Both the position numbers and the translations under genes were made by a program. Source: Pseudomonas capsici (lineage in GTDB: Bacteria; Pseudomonadota; Gammaproteobacteria; Pseudomonadales; Pseudomonadaceae). Taken from it: 64,000 bases of DNA. Below are positions 44,669 through 53,992 of the stretch, in pieces. Location of the stretch: positions 62,001-126,000 of the forward strand of contig NZ_JAFGZD010000006.1 of NCBI RefSeq assembly GCF_017165765.1. Reading direction: 5' to 3'. A model generated the notes under the pieces. The model made no database searches, was not told the DNA's origin, and worked only from the letters and a program-made list of their open reading frames with translations. Position 1 is the stretch's first letter; the number at the start of each line of letters is the position of its first letter.

Positions 44669-44755
44669 CCCTCAGGGTGGCCAGGATCGCGGGAAGGGTC
44701 TTGGCCGCGACAACCCGTTTCAGACACTGAAAATGCCCAGCCCTTCAACGTGAAG

Positions 44756-44777
44756 TCGCCAGCAAGCTGCCTCCCAC
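44756..44777 (-). repeat. Single REP element
   Basis: The minus strand reads GTGGGAGGCAGCTTGCTGGCGA, the same REP type as at 3348-3372. It lies between the convergent ends of the AraC-type gene and the minus-strand biosynthetic operon. Confidence 0.75.
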
Positions 44778-44805
44778 CAGTGGCAGATACTGATACTGGC
44801 CCGTT

Positions 44806-45948
44806 CTAACCGTAGATCGCCTCGACCAGCCCATCGGCCAACGCACCCCATGCTCCAGCCACGGCGGTATTGGTCAGGACAACCAGGCTGATCCCGTCCT
44901 GCGGATCGACCCAGTAATGACAGCCGTATAAACCACACCACGACCAGGTGCCCGCGCCCTGAGGATGTCGGGCCAGATCGGGATCGGTCAGGAGCACCGG
45001 ACCAAGGCCGAACTTCCAGCCTGCACCCCTGCCCGCCAGCCTCGTTTCGCCAATGGCGTTGCCCAACAGGCTGGCGGTACTCGCGGCGTTCAATATCGGT
45101 GAACCGCCCAGACGCAGGCACTCCAGCAGACGCAGATAATCATCGGCAGTACCCAGCATCCCTGCTCCACCAGAAGCATAAGCCTGCGACTCAAAGGCAC
45201 GGTTCGACGACAGCCAGGCATGACCGCTGTCGAGCGCCAGCAGATCATGCTTCACTACCCGCTCGGGACCGCGAATCCCGTCCTTGTAAGCGCAGGCCAA
45301 CGGTTGATCGTCATCGAAACGGAAACCTGTCGCCTTCATGCCCAATGGCTGCGTCACCCAACGTGCTACCGCTTGCGGCAATCCATGGCCGGTCGCCTGT
45401 TCGATAACAGCCCCCATCACATCCGTGGCCAGCGAATAGCCCCAGGCAGTCCCCGGCTCGAACAACAGCGGCACACTGGCCAGACGTTGCAGGTTCTGCT
45501 GCAGGTCCATGGCGACAAGATCCAGCCCGTCCGACACACCGGCCAGGTCATAGGGATTACCTGGCGGTTGCTCGAAGCCATAGCTCAGGCCGGCAGTGTG
45601 CGACAGCAAATGCCTCAAAGTGATGACCGGCTCTCGCCCATCGTCCATCCGGGGACGAAAGTCCTTGAGCCAGTTCGTCACCGGATCCTCCAGCGACAGG
45701 ATTCCCAGCTCACAGAGCCGCAAAGCCGTGACCGAGGTCAGCAGTTTGCTCAGAGAAGCCAGACGAAACCGGGTATCGCGCGTGACCGTTGTACGTCTTT
45801 CACGATCGGCCCAGCCACGGGCAGAGGCATAGCGAAGCTCGCCCTCTTGGGCCACCAACAGCACGCCTCCCACAATCGAGCCCCGGTCGACAAAGCCCTG
45901 CCAGACTTCGGCCAGCCGCTCCATGCTCCGCGCATCGACAGACGGCAT
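44806..45948 (-). CDS. Serine hydrolase, class C beta-lactamase/esterase type
   Basis: A 380-residue protein of the beta-lactamase/DD-peptidase-like family without a signal peptide, so probably cytoplasmic. The catalytic SxxK is in FRLASLSKLLTSV, the YxN-like position is WGYSLATDVMG, and LRHLLSHTAGLSYG is a family hallmark. It is last in the ten-gene operon, 3 bp after the dehydrogenase. Family members can hydrolyse or transfer acyl groups, so it may edit, release or detoxify the pathway product. That role is inferred from position only. Confidence 0.85.
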   Translation of the reverse strand: MPSVDARSMERLAEVWQGFVDRGSIVGGVLLVAQEGELRYASARGWADRERRTTVTRDTRFRLASLSKLLTSVTALRLCELGILSLEDPVTNWLKDFRPRMDDGREPVITLRHLLSHTAGLSYGFEQPPGNPYDLAGVSDGLDLVAMDLQQNLQRLASVPLLFEPGTAWGYSLATDVMGAVIEQATGHGLPQAVARWVTQPLGMKATGFRFDDDQPLACAYKDGIRGPERVVKHDLLALDSGHAWLSSNRAFESQAYASGGAGMLGTADDYLRLLECLRLGGSPILNAASTASLLGNAIGETRLAGRGAGWKFGLGPVLLTDPDLARHPQGAGTWSWCGLYGCHYWVDPQDGISLVVLTNTAVAGAWGALADGLVEAIYG

Positions 45949-45951
45949 GCG

Positions 45952-47106
45952 TTACTGCCCTCTGACCGCATGACTGAATATCTGCGAATAGACCTGGGCC
46001 GAATGAGGGATCGGATTGGTATGCGAGCAACCATCGGCAAAGGCCATACGCCCGACCAGTTCCGCATCCCGCTCATCGAGACCAATCGCACCCAAGGTGT
46101 GAGGGATGCCGATCTCTTCCCGCAGTTGCAGCAGCCATTGCATGACGCCCTCGAAACCCGGTCTGGGCAAACGCAGGTAAACCGCCAGGTCATCCATTTG
46201 TGTGGTCAAGGCCGATTGGTTGGCTTGCAGGACATAGGGCAACAGAATGGCATTGAGCAAACCATGGTGCAGGTCATACAAGGCCCCCAGACTCTGGGCG
46301 ATGGCATGCACACCGCCCAGCCCTCGCTGGAAGGCGGCTGCCCCCAGGCTTGAAGCCACCAGCATTTGCTGACGGGCCTCGAGATCGTGACCGTCAGCCA
46401 CGACTCTGGGCAGGTAGGCCTTGATCAATTGCATGCCCTTGACCGCCACAGCCTCGGCCATCGGGTGATAGACCGGTGAGCAGTAGGCTTCCATACAGTG
46501 AGTCAGCGCGTCAGCGCCAGTGGCTGCGGTCAGCTGTGCAGGCAGATCAAGGGTAAGGTTGGCATCGAGAATGGCAATGCGCGGCAGCATGCGGATATGC
46601 AGGATGGTGCGCTTGACCCGCGCCTCTTCGTCGGTGATGACCGACGCCCGCCCCACTTCCGACCCCGTTCCCGCCGTGGTAGGCAGGGCAATGACCGGCG
46701 CAATCCCCAGAGGATCGGCCCGCAAATGGTTCTGCCCGATATCCTCGAAATCCCAGAGCGGGCGGGTCTGACCCGACATCAGCGCCACCGCCTTGGCCGC
46801 ATCCAGTGCCGAACCGCCACCAAAGGCGATGACACCGTCATGCCCTCCCGACTTGTATGCCAGCAGGCCATTGGCGACATTGTCGCCGGTGGGATTACCC
46901 TTGACCTGATCGAACAGGCCGCAGTGCCCCAGCGCTTCGCGGCAGTCGGCCACAGCGTTGTGAATCATGTCGGTGCTGCCCAGAAACGTATCGGTAATCA
47001 GCAACGGGCGCTTGATCCCCGTGACGCGACAGGCGTCGGCCAACTCGCTGACACGCCCCGCGCCCACCCGGATCGAAGTGGGATAGTTCCAGTCGTTAGT
47101 GTGCAT
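45952..47106 (-). CDS. Iron-type alcohol dehydrogenase
   Basis: A 384-residue group III alcohol dehydrogenase. NAD-binding segments are VIAFGGGSALDAAKAVAL and ALPTTAGTGSEVGRASVI. Metal ligands appear in LDANLTLDLP(A), GGVHAIAQSLGALYDLHHGLLNA and CSHTNPIPHSAQ. The longer frame from 47151 is unlikely; ATG 47106 has AAGGAAT nearby. It is the ninth gene of the operon. It could reduce an aldehyde, for instance the semialdehyde released when a hydrazine intermediate is cleaved; this is inference. Confidence 0.85.
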   Translation of the reverse strand: MHTNDWNYPTSIRVGAGRVSELADACRVTGIKRPLLITDTFLGSTDMIHNAVADCREALGHCGLFDQVKGNPTGDNVANGLLAYKSGGHDGVIAFGGGSALDAAKAVALMSGQTRPLWDFEDIGQNHLRADPLGIAPVIALPTTAGTGSEVGRASVITDEEARVKRTILHIRMLPRIAILDANLTLDLPAQLTAATGADALTHCMEAYCSPVYHPMAEAVAVKGMQLIKAYLPRVVADGHDLEARQQMLVASSLGAAAFQRGLGGVHAIAQSLGALYDLHHGLLNAILLPYVLQANQSALTTQMDDLAVYLRLPRPGFEGVMQWLLQLREEIGIPHTLGAIGLDERDAELVGRMAFADGCSHTNPIPHSAQVYSQIFSHAVRGQ

Positions 47107-47137
47107 GTGTCCATTCCTTATCGAGGCGATAGTTGTT

Positions 47138-47782
47138 TCAACCGATAACACCGGCAGGCAATAAACCGATCAGCAGCCGCAGACCGAAAACGATCATGAA
47201 CAGCCCGGTAATGATGTCGATGGCCTTCTTCATGCGCTGATAGCGCGCCTGCACAGCGGGAATCGAAAACAGTGTCGCCAGCAAGACAAACCAGGAAATA
47301 GCCAGAATCGCGATGATCGAAACTCCGGCAGTACGCACCCACATCGGCATGCCCGGCGTGGTGACGGTGGTAAATACGCTGGTGTAGAAAGCCAGCGCCT
47401 TGGGGTTGGTCATATTGGTCAGCAGGCCAAAGCGATAGGCACGGCTCAGACTACCGATGCCCAGAGCCTGGATATCACGCGGCTTGGGCTGACTGCCCGC
47501 GCTGCGCAGACTCTTGCTGCCCAGCCAGGTCAGGTAAGCGCCCCCGAGCAATTGCAGAGCCGGCTGCAACCAGGGCAATTGCTGAAAGATCAGCCCCAGA
47601 CCGGTGGCCGCCAACAATGCCCAGATGATGCTGCCCGACGCAACGCCCAGCCCGGCGCAAATTCCTTGTTGCCTGGACTGACTGAATGAAAGTTGGGTAA
47701 TGACCAGAAAGTTGGGACCGGGGCTGATAATCAAAACGATGAAAGCACCGGCGAGCGCGGTCAACAACGTGATTTCGTACAT
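47138..47782 (-). CDS. LysE/RhtB-family amino-acid exporter
   Basis: A 214-residue inner-membrane protein with six predicted helices. The family start is LLTALAGAFIVLIISPGPNFLVI (ISPGPN), then GICAGLGVASGSIIWALLAATG and LTNMTNPKALAFYTSVFTT. Members export amino acids and homoserine-type compounds. In this operon it is the obvious export route for an amino-acid-like product, and possibly self-protection. It lies between the FAD/NAD(P) protein (40 bp) and the dehydrogenase (31 bp). Confidence 0.88.
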   Translation of the reverse strand: MYEITLLTALAGAFIVLIISPGPNFLVITQLSFSQSRQQGICAGLGVASGSIIWALLAATGLGLIFQQLPWLQPALQLLGGAYLTWLGSKSLRSAGSQPKPRDIQALGIGSLSRAYRFGLLTNMTNPKALAFYTSVFTTVTTPGMPMWVRTAGVSIIAILAISWFVLLATLFSIPAVQARYQRMKKAIDIITGLFMIVFGLRLLIGLLPAGVIG

Positions 47783-47822
47783 GAAAAACTATCCTGTTCA
47801 ATTCAATAAGTAATGTTGCGGA

Positions 47823-49613
47823 TTACAGCCCGACGGCTGTTGAAGCGTTCACGCCCAATGCACCCATGCAGGACTCGACCGCCAGTCGCGCTTCGATAAG
47901 CGCCCGGCAGCCCGGGTCCGGCGTGGGAACATAGTGGTTATAGAAAGTGCAGCCCTCGACGGCAGGCCCCAGAACCCAGAGCCTTTGCTGGACCGAACCA
48001 TCGACGCTCAACGCCCGACCGACGCTGTCCGTCTCGATGCCGTCGGCGGGATAGGCATGGGCAGCGCGGACCAGCCCCTGACGCTGCAAGTCACCAATCA
48101 CCCCCTGATGGCTACGGGACAGGCCGCTATGGGGGACCCGGGCCTTGATGACCCTGCCGAATCCCGAACAGTCCATGTCTTCCATCGGCGGCAGGACTGT
48201 GACCACACCGGCATCCATCAAGGCCAGCAGGTCTTCGTAACGCTCCTTTTGCGGACCGCCGACCAGCCGGTTGGAAAGCCCGGCCCAGGTGCCATAGAAC
48301 TCAAGGGTCGAGGCTGACGTCAGCCCGTTTCGATCCACCAGCATTCGTAGCAGATCCCGATAATCGCGCCAGACTTCCAGTGCCTGCTTCAGCGGGCTCA
48401 GCGCAGTGCCTCGACGGCTGAGCGCCAGGTCATGTTCGATCCAGTCGCGATACCACTGACTGTAATCGCTGGCCTGCCCCGTCCAGCGCCGGGTTGGCAG
48501 CCACCGTGCAGGCTCGAACTCGCCCCACTCTCCGGCCAGACGGGCGAACAGGGACTCTCGCGCCTCGGCACTTTGAGCCTCCCGAAGCCATTGCTGAACA
48601 GACGCCAGTTGCTCGGGGGATTCGAGCCGGACCCTGGCCTGATAGAACACCCCACGCATCTCGTCCTTGATCAGCGGCAGGATGTCCTGCTCGAAATCCA
48701 GTTGCCCGGTCGCACTCTGTTGCCGCAAGACCTCGATGGCCCGGGCCGTGAAAAACAGTCTGGGCAATCTGGCAGTGCTGGCCGGGCTCCATTGCGGTCG
48801 GGCATGGAACGCCAGCCCGGAACGGGAAAACAGACTGATGTGCGGCTCGCGTCCCGAAGCAATGTAACGCCAGCCAGCAAAGCCAGCGTCGCGCTCATAG
48901 CGCCCGCCTCGCCCCTCGGTCAATGAAGCAAGGGTATCCATGGCCGTCAGCCCGAGACCTTCGATGGCGACCCGCTCACCCACGGCCTGTTCAGCAAGAA
49001 CTTCAGGCACATGCCCGCTGGTGAGAAATACCGCTTCGGTCGTGAACGGTCTGCCATTGGCGGTCTGCAGACAAAAGCCCGACATCCCCGACAAGGGCTG
49101 ACAACCGGTCACTTCCTCAGGGTAATGGCGCACCTGAACATGGGCCGGACACTGCTCCAGCAAAAACCGATAACTGTCCTGCAGGTAGCGACCCAGCAGC
49201 TTGCGCGGCACAAAATCGCCAAACCCGATGGGCCGAGCGTTCTCGTCGTCACTGGTGTGGCCACGCTCATCCAGACGCACGCCACGGGCTGTACACCATT
49301 GCAGAAAGGTCATGCCCACCGGCTCGCAGACCGGAAACGCACTGGAAAACGCCGAAAGCTGGCCGGCCATGGTGTTGAGCATCAGGTAGTCCGGCTGCTC
49401 GGCCAGGTGCAAGCCACCGCCGGGCAATTGCGGATCGAAGACTTCGATCAGCCAGCGCCAGCTCCGGTCATCGCGAGCCATGCCAATCAACTGCTCCAGG
49501 ATACTCAGTCCTCTGGAGCCCATGCCGATAATGGCGACCTTGCGTGTTTCAGGTTCGATTACCGGAACCGGCTCATCAATAAAACGTTCGATGGAAAGAG
49601 TCTGCATAGCCAT
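47823..49613 (-). CDS. FAD/NAD(P)-binding protein
   Basis: A 596-residue flavoprotein with the dinucleotide-binding start KVAIIGMGSRGLSILEQLIG and the FAD-contact PQLPGGGLHLAEQPDYLMLNTMAGQ, as in the NAD_binding_9 (HI0933-like) family. Later segments include VAIEGLGLTAMDTLASL and the C-terminal WVLGPAVEGCTFYNHYVPTP. Family members occur in siderophore and natural-product loci, sometimes as hydroxylases or oxidases with no assigned reaction. ATG 49613 overlaps the previous stop by one base; GTG 49619 is an alternative. Its role in the pathway is unknown. Confidence 0.8.
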   Translation of the reverse strand: MAMQTLSIERFIDEPVPVIEPETRKVAIIGMGSRGLSILEQLIGMARDDRSWRWLIEVFDPQLPGGGLHLAEQPDYLMLNTMAGQLSAFSSAFPVCEPVGMTFLQWCTARGVRLDERGHTSDDENARPIGFGDFVPRKLLGRYLQDSYRFLLEQCPAHVQVRHYPEEVTGCQPLSGMSGFCLQTANGRPFTTEAVFLTSGHVPEVLAEQAVGERVAIEGLGLTAMDTLASLTEGRGGRYERDAGFAGWRYIASGREPHISLFSRSGLAFHARPQWSPASTARLPRLFFTARAIEVLRQQSATGQLDFEQDILPLIKDEMRGVFYQARVRLESPEQLASVQQWLREAQSAEARESLFARLAGEWGEFEPARWLPTRRWTGQASDYSQWYRDWIEHDLALSRRGTALSPLKQALEVWRDYRDLLRMLVDRNGLTSASTLEFYGTWAGLSNRLVGGPQKERYEDLLALMDAGVVTVLPPMEDMDCSGFGRVIKARVPHSGLSRSHQGVIGDLQRQGLVRAAHAYPADGIETDSVGRALSVDGSVQQRLWVLGPAVEGCTFYNHYVPTPDPGCRALIEARLAVESCMGALGVNASTAVGL

Positions 49614-51622
49614 CACCACCGGTTCGACTCAAAGAAGAACCGGGGCACGGACAACGCCGTGCAGTCGGTAATCGCCTGCTGATACACCCGCTGCCCCACC
49701 GCCAGATCCAGCACTCCAAGCCCGAACGGCGAGAAGATCGTCGCTCGGTCCGGCTTCAACTCGATCTGCCCCAGCATCAGTTGCGCCAGGGTGCCGTTGA
49801 TGAACGAGCGGTCCTGGTAATGCTGCACCGCAAGATCCGGCGAGGTCTGGGCCTTGAGGCAGTGCTCCACGTCATCAAGGATATTGTTGGAACCGGCAAT
49901 GACCTTTGGCCCCAGATCACGCAATGAGATATTGAGAATCACCTGCTCGGGTCGGAACGGATAATCTTCCACGTAAGGGCTTGGCGCGGTGGTCGCAAAC
50001 ACCACCACATCGGCCTGCAGGCTGCTTTCCAGATCCGCAGGGTGACTGGTCAATTGATGGCGGGTCGAAGCGTGTTCGATCAAGGCAAGGGCCGACTCCA
50101 CATGCTTGTCGAATACACTCACGTCATCCATCGTCCAGCCATCACTGACGAACATGTCCAGAATCGTGCGGGCAATGAACCCCGCGCCGATAAAGGCGAT
50201 TCGACGGACACTGCGTTGCTGCCGGTTCAACCAGCGCGCCCCCAGCACGGCCGAAGCCGCCGTCCGCATGGCACTGATGCGCGAAGCTTCCAGGCACGCA
50301 AAGGCATAGCCGGTCAGCGGATCGTTGAGGATCAGCACCGCCGAGGCACGCTGCAACCCTGTGTCGATATTGCCGGGAAAGCTGGAAATCCACTTGATGC
50401 CACTGACCGGCTGTTCACCCGACAGGCTGGCCGGCAAAGCGATGATTCGATTGGCCGGGGCCTGGGGAAAGCGCAGAAAGTAACTGTCGGGATTGATGGA
50501 ACGCCCTGCTTCATGCTCCAGATACGCACGCTGCACATCGTCGATGCAGGCCTGCGGATCGTCGGCCAGAATCCTCGCTACAGCCTCGCCATCCACCACA
50601 TGAAACGGCGTCTGGCGCAGGCGTTCGGCGGCCAGGTAGGTGGTCCACTCGGGCACGATCGGCATGTCCGCCAGGGTCATGTTCAGCACTTCATTGCCAA
50701 AGCGCTGCTCGACCCATGAATCGTCATAGAGAGTGTCCAGATAGCGCTCACCCCAGTCCGGGGATAACGCCACCACCACCGAGCCCGGCTCGATACGCTC
50801 GCGCCAGGCATGCACGGCCGCCACCACAGTGGCGGTCGAACCACCGACCAGCAGGCCTTTGCTGCGCGCCAATACCCGGCACATGGCAACGGTGCGCGAT
50901 TCAGGCACCATTTCCAGGGCATGAATGCCTTCGGCGTTGAAGATCGGCGGTCGCTGGCTGGTGCCCAGTCCCGGAATGAAACGGCGGCTGGCGGGAGTGT
51001 TGAAAGTCACCGAGCCGACACTGTCCACGGCAATGATCCGGGTGGTGGGATGGTGACGCTGAAAATACTGCACGCAGCCCATCAGGGTTCCGGTAGTACC
51101 GGCGCCCACGAACAGATAATCCACATGCCCGAAATGTCGAGCGATGGAGCGTGCCGTCGTCCGCGCATGGGCTCGGGGGTTGGCCGCATTCTCATACTGG
51201 TTGAGCCAGACATAGCGCGAGTCACTGCTGACCTTGTCACGGATCAGGGCGATACGTGTGCCCAGAAAACCGCCATTGGCGTCCGGCGTATCGACCTGGA
51301 TCACCTCGGCACCGTAAGTGCGCATCATGCGGATGTTGTGATTGGAACTGTTGGGATCGACCACACAGGTAAATCTGATCGAACGCTCGGCGCAGATCAT
51401 CGCCAGGGCCACGCCCAGGTTGCCGGACGAGGACTCGATGAGAATGGTGTCCGGGCCGATCAGGCCACGGGCCTGCAAGTCATCGACCAGGCCGACGGCA
51501 GTCTTGAGCTTGATGGAACCTGCCGGGTTGAGCGATTCCATTTTCAGGAAAAACTCATGCCCCAGGCCCGCGACCTTGAGAAAGGTCTGGTCGTGAACGA
51601 TATCGCAGATATTGTCGTACAT
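49613..51622 (-). CDS. SbnA-SbnB fusion, 2,3-diaminopropionate synthesis
   Basis: A 669-residue two-enzyme fusion. Residues 1 to about 325 form a PLP enzyme of the cysteine-synthase/SbnA type: ESLNPAGSIKLKTAVGL (PLP Lys), IESSSGNLGVAL, FVGAGTTGTLMGCVQYF. Residues about 335-669 form an ornithine-cyclodeaminase-like SbnB half: KWISSFPGN, the NAD loop RRIAFIGAGFIARTILDMF and VVVFATTAPSPYV. In staphyloferrin B synthesis SbnA joins O-phosphoserine and glutamate and SbnB oxidises the adduct to L-2,3-diaminopropionate. Here one polypeptide probably does both. ATG 51622 is preferred to GTG 51631. Confidence 0.85.
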   Translation of the reverse strand: MYDNICDIVHDQTFLKVAGLGHEFFLKMESLNPAGSIKLKTAVGLVDDLQARGLIGPDTILIESSSGNLGVALAMICAERSIRFTCVVDPNSSNHNIRMMRTYGAEVIQVDTPDANGGFLGTRIALIRDKVSSDSRYVWLNQYENAANPRAHARTTARSIARHFGHVDYLFVGAGTTGTLMGCVQYFQRHHPTTRIIAVDSVGSVTFNTPASRRFIPGLGTSQRPPIFNAEGIHALEMVPESRTVAMCRVLARSKGLLVGGSTATVVAAVHAWRERIEPGSVVVALSPDWGERYLDTLYDDSWVEQRFGNEVLNMTLADMPIVPEWTTYLAAERLRQTPFHVVDGEAVARILADDPQACIDDVQRAYLEHEAGRSINPDSYFLRFPQAPANRIIALPASLSGEQPVSGIKWISSFPGNIDTGLQRASAVLILNDPLTGYAFACLEASRISAMRTAASAVLGARWLNRQQRSVRRIAFIGAGFIARTILDMFVSDGWTMDDVSVFDKHVESALALIEHASTRHQLTSHPADLESSLQADVVVFATTAPSPYVEDYPFRPEQVILNISLRDLGPKVIAGSNNILDDVEHCLKAQTSPDLAVQHYQDRSFINGTLAQLMLGQIELKPDRATIFSPFGLGVLDLAVGQRVYQQAITDCTALSVPRFFFESNRW

Positions 51623-51632
51623 GAGGATCACT

Positions 51633-52949
51633 TCACTGTGTCAGGAGCTGGGCATCGGCCAGGGAGTCGAGGGTGTGTCCAAGGGCATTGGCGATACGCT
51701 CGGCGCGCAATGCCATCAGGGAAAACGACTGGCTGTCACTGATGCCATGGGTCCGTTCGGACAGGCCGTTGACCCAGATACCCACGTCGCACTCGCCCTG
51801 AGTGGCGACGTTGTAATTCCTGTCGATGACCAGACCGCCATCCAGATCGGCCTTGAGCCAGGGCTGCAGGTTGCTCAGCAACGGCGGGATCAGATACTGC
51901 TGGTAACCCGTGCCCAGCACGATCACATCCACTTCCAGCACTTCGGTGCGCTGGCTGAAGGTGTCGGTCAAGGCCACGCGATAGCCCTGATCGATCTTTT
52001 CCACGTGGGAAATGACTCGGTAACCATAGGTCTGCAGGCGCTTGCGACCGGCAATGGTGTCTTCGTAGATCATCGAGAACAGTTTCTGACTCTCATCCGG
52101 ATCGATGCCGGCGTAGTTGGTCGACCGGCTCCAGTCGAGGAATCGGTGGCGTGCGGCAGGGCTCAGGTCATGGAAGTAATCGACATGATCCGGGGCGAAA
52201 ACCCGGTTGGGGAACTGGCCCAGTTGGGTCAGCTTGAAACCTGCGGAACGATGCACCGAATGCACCTCGATGCTGCTGTCGCGTCCGATCAGCTCCAGCA
52301 CCGACTCGCTGGCGCTCTGCCCGGAGCCCAGCACCAGCCAGCGCTTGGGCAGCTGCTCGCCAAAGGCCTTGAGGCGCGTCAGGAATTGCGAGGTATGGAA
52401 CAAGGTCGGGCCAAGCAGCGCCTGGAACTCCACCGGCACTCTTGGCGCACTGCCACTGGAGAGCACGATATTGCGCGTGTTGAAACTGGCATCCGGTGTC
52501 TTGACCCGCACCTCGCACAACCGGCCGTCACGAATGACCGGCAGGATTTCAGTGACGGGCGCATTGAAGCGGGTGTGGCTGTCGACCTGTCGGGCAACCC
52601 AGGCAACGTAGTCCGACCATTCATGACGGCTGGCAGGACGGCCCAGCAGACCGAAGTCGAACATGCGGCCCTGGCTTTTCAGGTACATGGCGAACGAGAA
52701 ACGGCTGCGGGGGTTGCGCGGCGTTACCAGGTCGCGAAAGACATGGTGATTGATATCGGTTCCGGCCAGCAGCAACTCGCGATGCCATTGCGTATCCGGC
52801 GCGGCTTCAAGATAACGAACCGTCAGGCGAGACAGTGGGTCATCGACTTCCCGCGCATCTTCAAACACACAGGAAAGTGCAATACCTGCCGGTCCGAAAC
52901 CAATACAGACCGCATCGGTATTAAACATGTGTGGTGCTAAGTTACCCAT
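51633..52949 (-). CDS. Amino-acid N-monooxygenase (lysine/ornithine N-hydroxylase type)
   Basis: A 438-residue flavin N-hydroxylase of the SidA/PvdA/IucD family. FAD loop: DAVCIGFGPAGIALSCVFE. The family motif region is HVFRDLVTPRNPRSRFSFAMYL. NADPH loop: KRWLVLGSGQSASESVLEL. C-terminal DVIVLGTGYQQY and HGISDSQSFSLMALRAERI complete it. It should hydroxylate a side-chain amine of a small amino acid: lysine, ornithine or the 2,3-diaminopropionate made by the next gene. ATG 52949 follows AAGGATGG. The frame extends falsely upstream to 53264. This enzyme would supply the hydroxylamine used for N-N bond formation. Confidence 0.88.
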   Translation of the reverse strand: MGNLAPHMFNTDAVCIGFGPAGIALSCVFEDAREVDDPLSRLTVRYLEAAPDTQWHRELLLAGTDINHHVFRDLVTPRNPRSRFSFAMYLKSQGRMFDFGLLGRPASRHEWSDYVAWVARQVDSHTRFNAPVTEILPVIRDGRLCEVRVKTPDASFNTRNIVLSSGSAPRVPVEFQALLGPTLFHTSQFLTRLKAFGEQLPKRWLVLGSGQSASESVLELIGRDSSIEVHSVHRSAGFKLTQLGQFPNRVFAPDHVDYFHDLSPAARHRFLDWSRSTNYAGIDPDESQKLFSMIYEDTIAGRKRLQTYGYRVISHVEKIDQGYRVALTDTFSQRTEVLEVDVIVLGTGYQQYLIPPLLSNLQPWLKADLDGGLVIDRNYNVATQGECDVGIWVNGLSERTHGISDSQSFSLMALRAERIANALGHTLDSLADAQLLTQ

Positions 52950-53005
52950 TGAATAACCATCCTTAGAACTGGAGTAAATGGCAGTAAGCAGATAGAGGTG
53001 TTGCG

Positions 53006-53992
53006 CTATTCGGTAACGGGGACGAGCCCTCCCTCGCCCAGTTTCCAGACACTGTTGAACGCACCCCGACATTCGCCCCGGTCGAAACCGACGAGGCCCA
53101 GCGGAGTGTCGAAAGTGGTGTTGCTCAAGGCATCCAACAGCTCGGCCTTGCGCCCGTTGCTGTTGGCCAGTACCGCCAGCACGTAAAACATCAGCAGGCT
53201 TTCGCGGTAATAGGTTTGCGGCATTGCGCCGTACAGCTGTCGATGAAGATCCGTTGCGTGACACGAAGAGCCTTCCGACTCTTCAGCCGGACCAGCCACA
53301 CCGAAACCGATGACATAGGTGTCGCAATCATCGGCCTGTGCAGAGCCCAGGTAAGGCGATGCGGCGTCGTCGGTCAGCACCAGAGGTCGTTTGCTGCCTG
53401 AGCGGCGTCGTGCAAGCCAGTGCTCGCGACTGGCCTGCAAGCGCCCGGCGAAGACTTCCACCTGAGCCTGCCCGGGCTCGTGAACCTGGCGCAGCCCCGC
53501 CTGTTGCGCCGCCACGGCAATAGATCTGGCCAAGGCCTGGCCGTGTGCGCTGTCGTCAGCAGCGATATGCAGGACTCGCCAGTCACGGTTTTTCAGCCAG
53601 GCCAGCAAATCATTGGCCAGTTGCCGATCCGACGGGCAAAAGCGAAAGACGTTGGAGTGCTCCAGCGTCAGGCAGTCGATGGTCGCAGCAGGCGTCAACA
53701 AGGCGATTCCCGCTTGCCGATAAACTGCCGCGGCACTCAGCGCCGCATCGGAAGAGAAGTGCCCGACCACCAGATCGACTTCCCGGTCGATCATCTGGCG
53801 TGCGACTTCTGCGCCGCGTGCGGCATTGGCACCATCGTCGAGAAAACACCATTCCACACGGTCCAGCCCGGGAATGAAGTTGCGGGCCACAGCCAGCGCA
53901 CGCAGAAAGGTTCGGGCATGGGGCGTGTCATGGGGATCGAACAACGCACTGACGCCAACCCGCAGGAGGCGCGACTTCTGCACTAGGGTCAT
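53006..53992 (-). CDS. Leaderless periplasmic-binding-protein-like (PBP type 1)
   Basis: A 328-residue protein with the fold of LivK/AmiC-type amino-acid-binding proteins: LRVGVSALFDPHDTPHARTFL, then EVDLVVGHFSSDAALSAAAVYRQ and GIALLTPAATIDCLT (as in LivK). No signal peptide or lipobox follows the start, so it should be cytoplasmic. ATG 53992 overlaps the DAO stop as ATGA; the frame opens earlier at 54052. It may sense or bind a pathway amino acid, or have become an enzyme partner. Its place inside a biosynthetic operon is unusual. Confidence 0.75.
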   Translation of the reverse strand: MTLVQKSRLLRVGVSALFDPHDTPHARTFLRALAVARNFIPGLDRVEWCFLDDGANAARGAEVARQMIDREVDLVVGHFSSDAALSAAAVYRQAGIALLTPAATIDCLTLEHSNVFRFCPSDRQLANDLLAWLKNRDWRVLHIAADDSAHGQALARSIAVAAQQAGLRQVHEPGQAQVEVFAGRLQASREHWLARRRSGSKRPLVLTDDAASPYLGSAQADDCDTYVIGFGVAGPAEESEGSSCHATDLHRQLYGAMPQTYYRESLLMFYVLAVLANSNGRKAELLDALSNTTFDTPLGLVGFDRGECRGAFNSVWKLGEGGLVPVTE

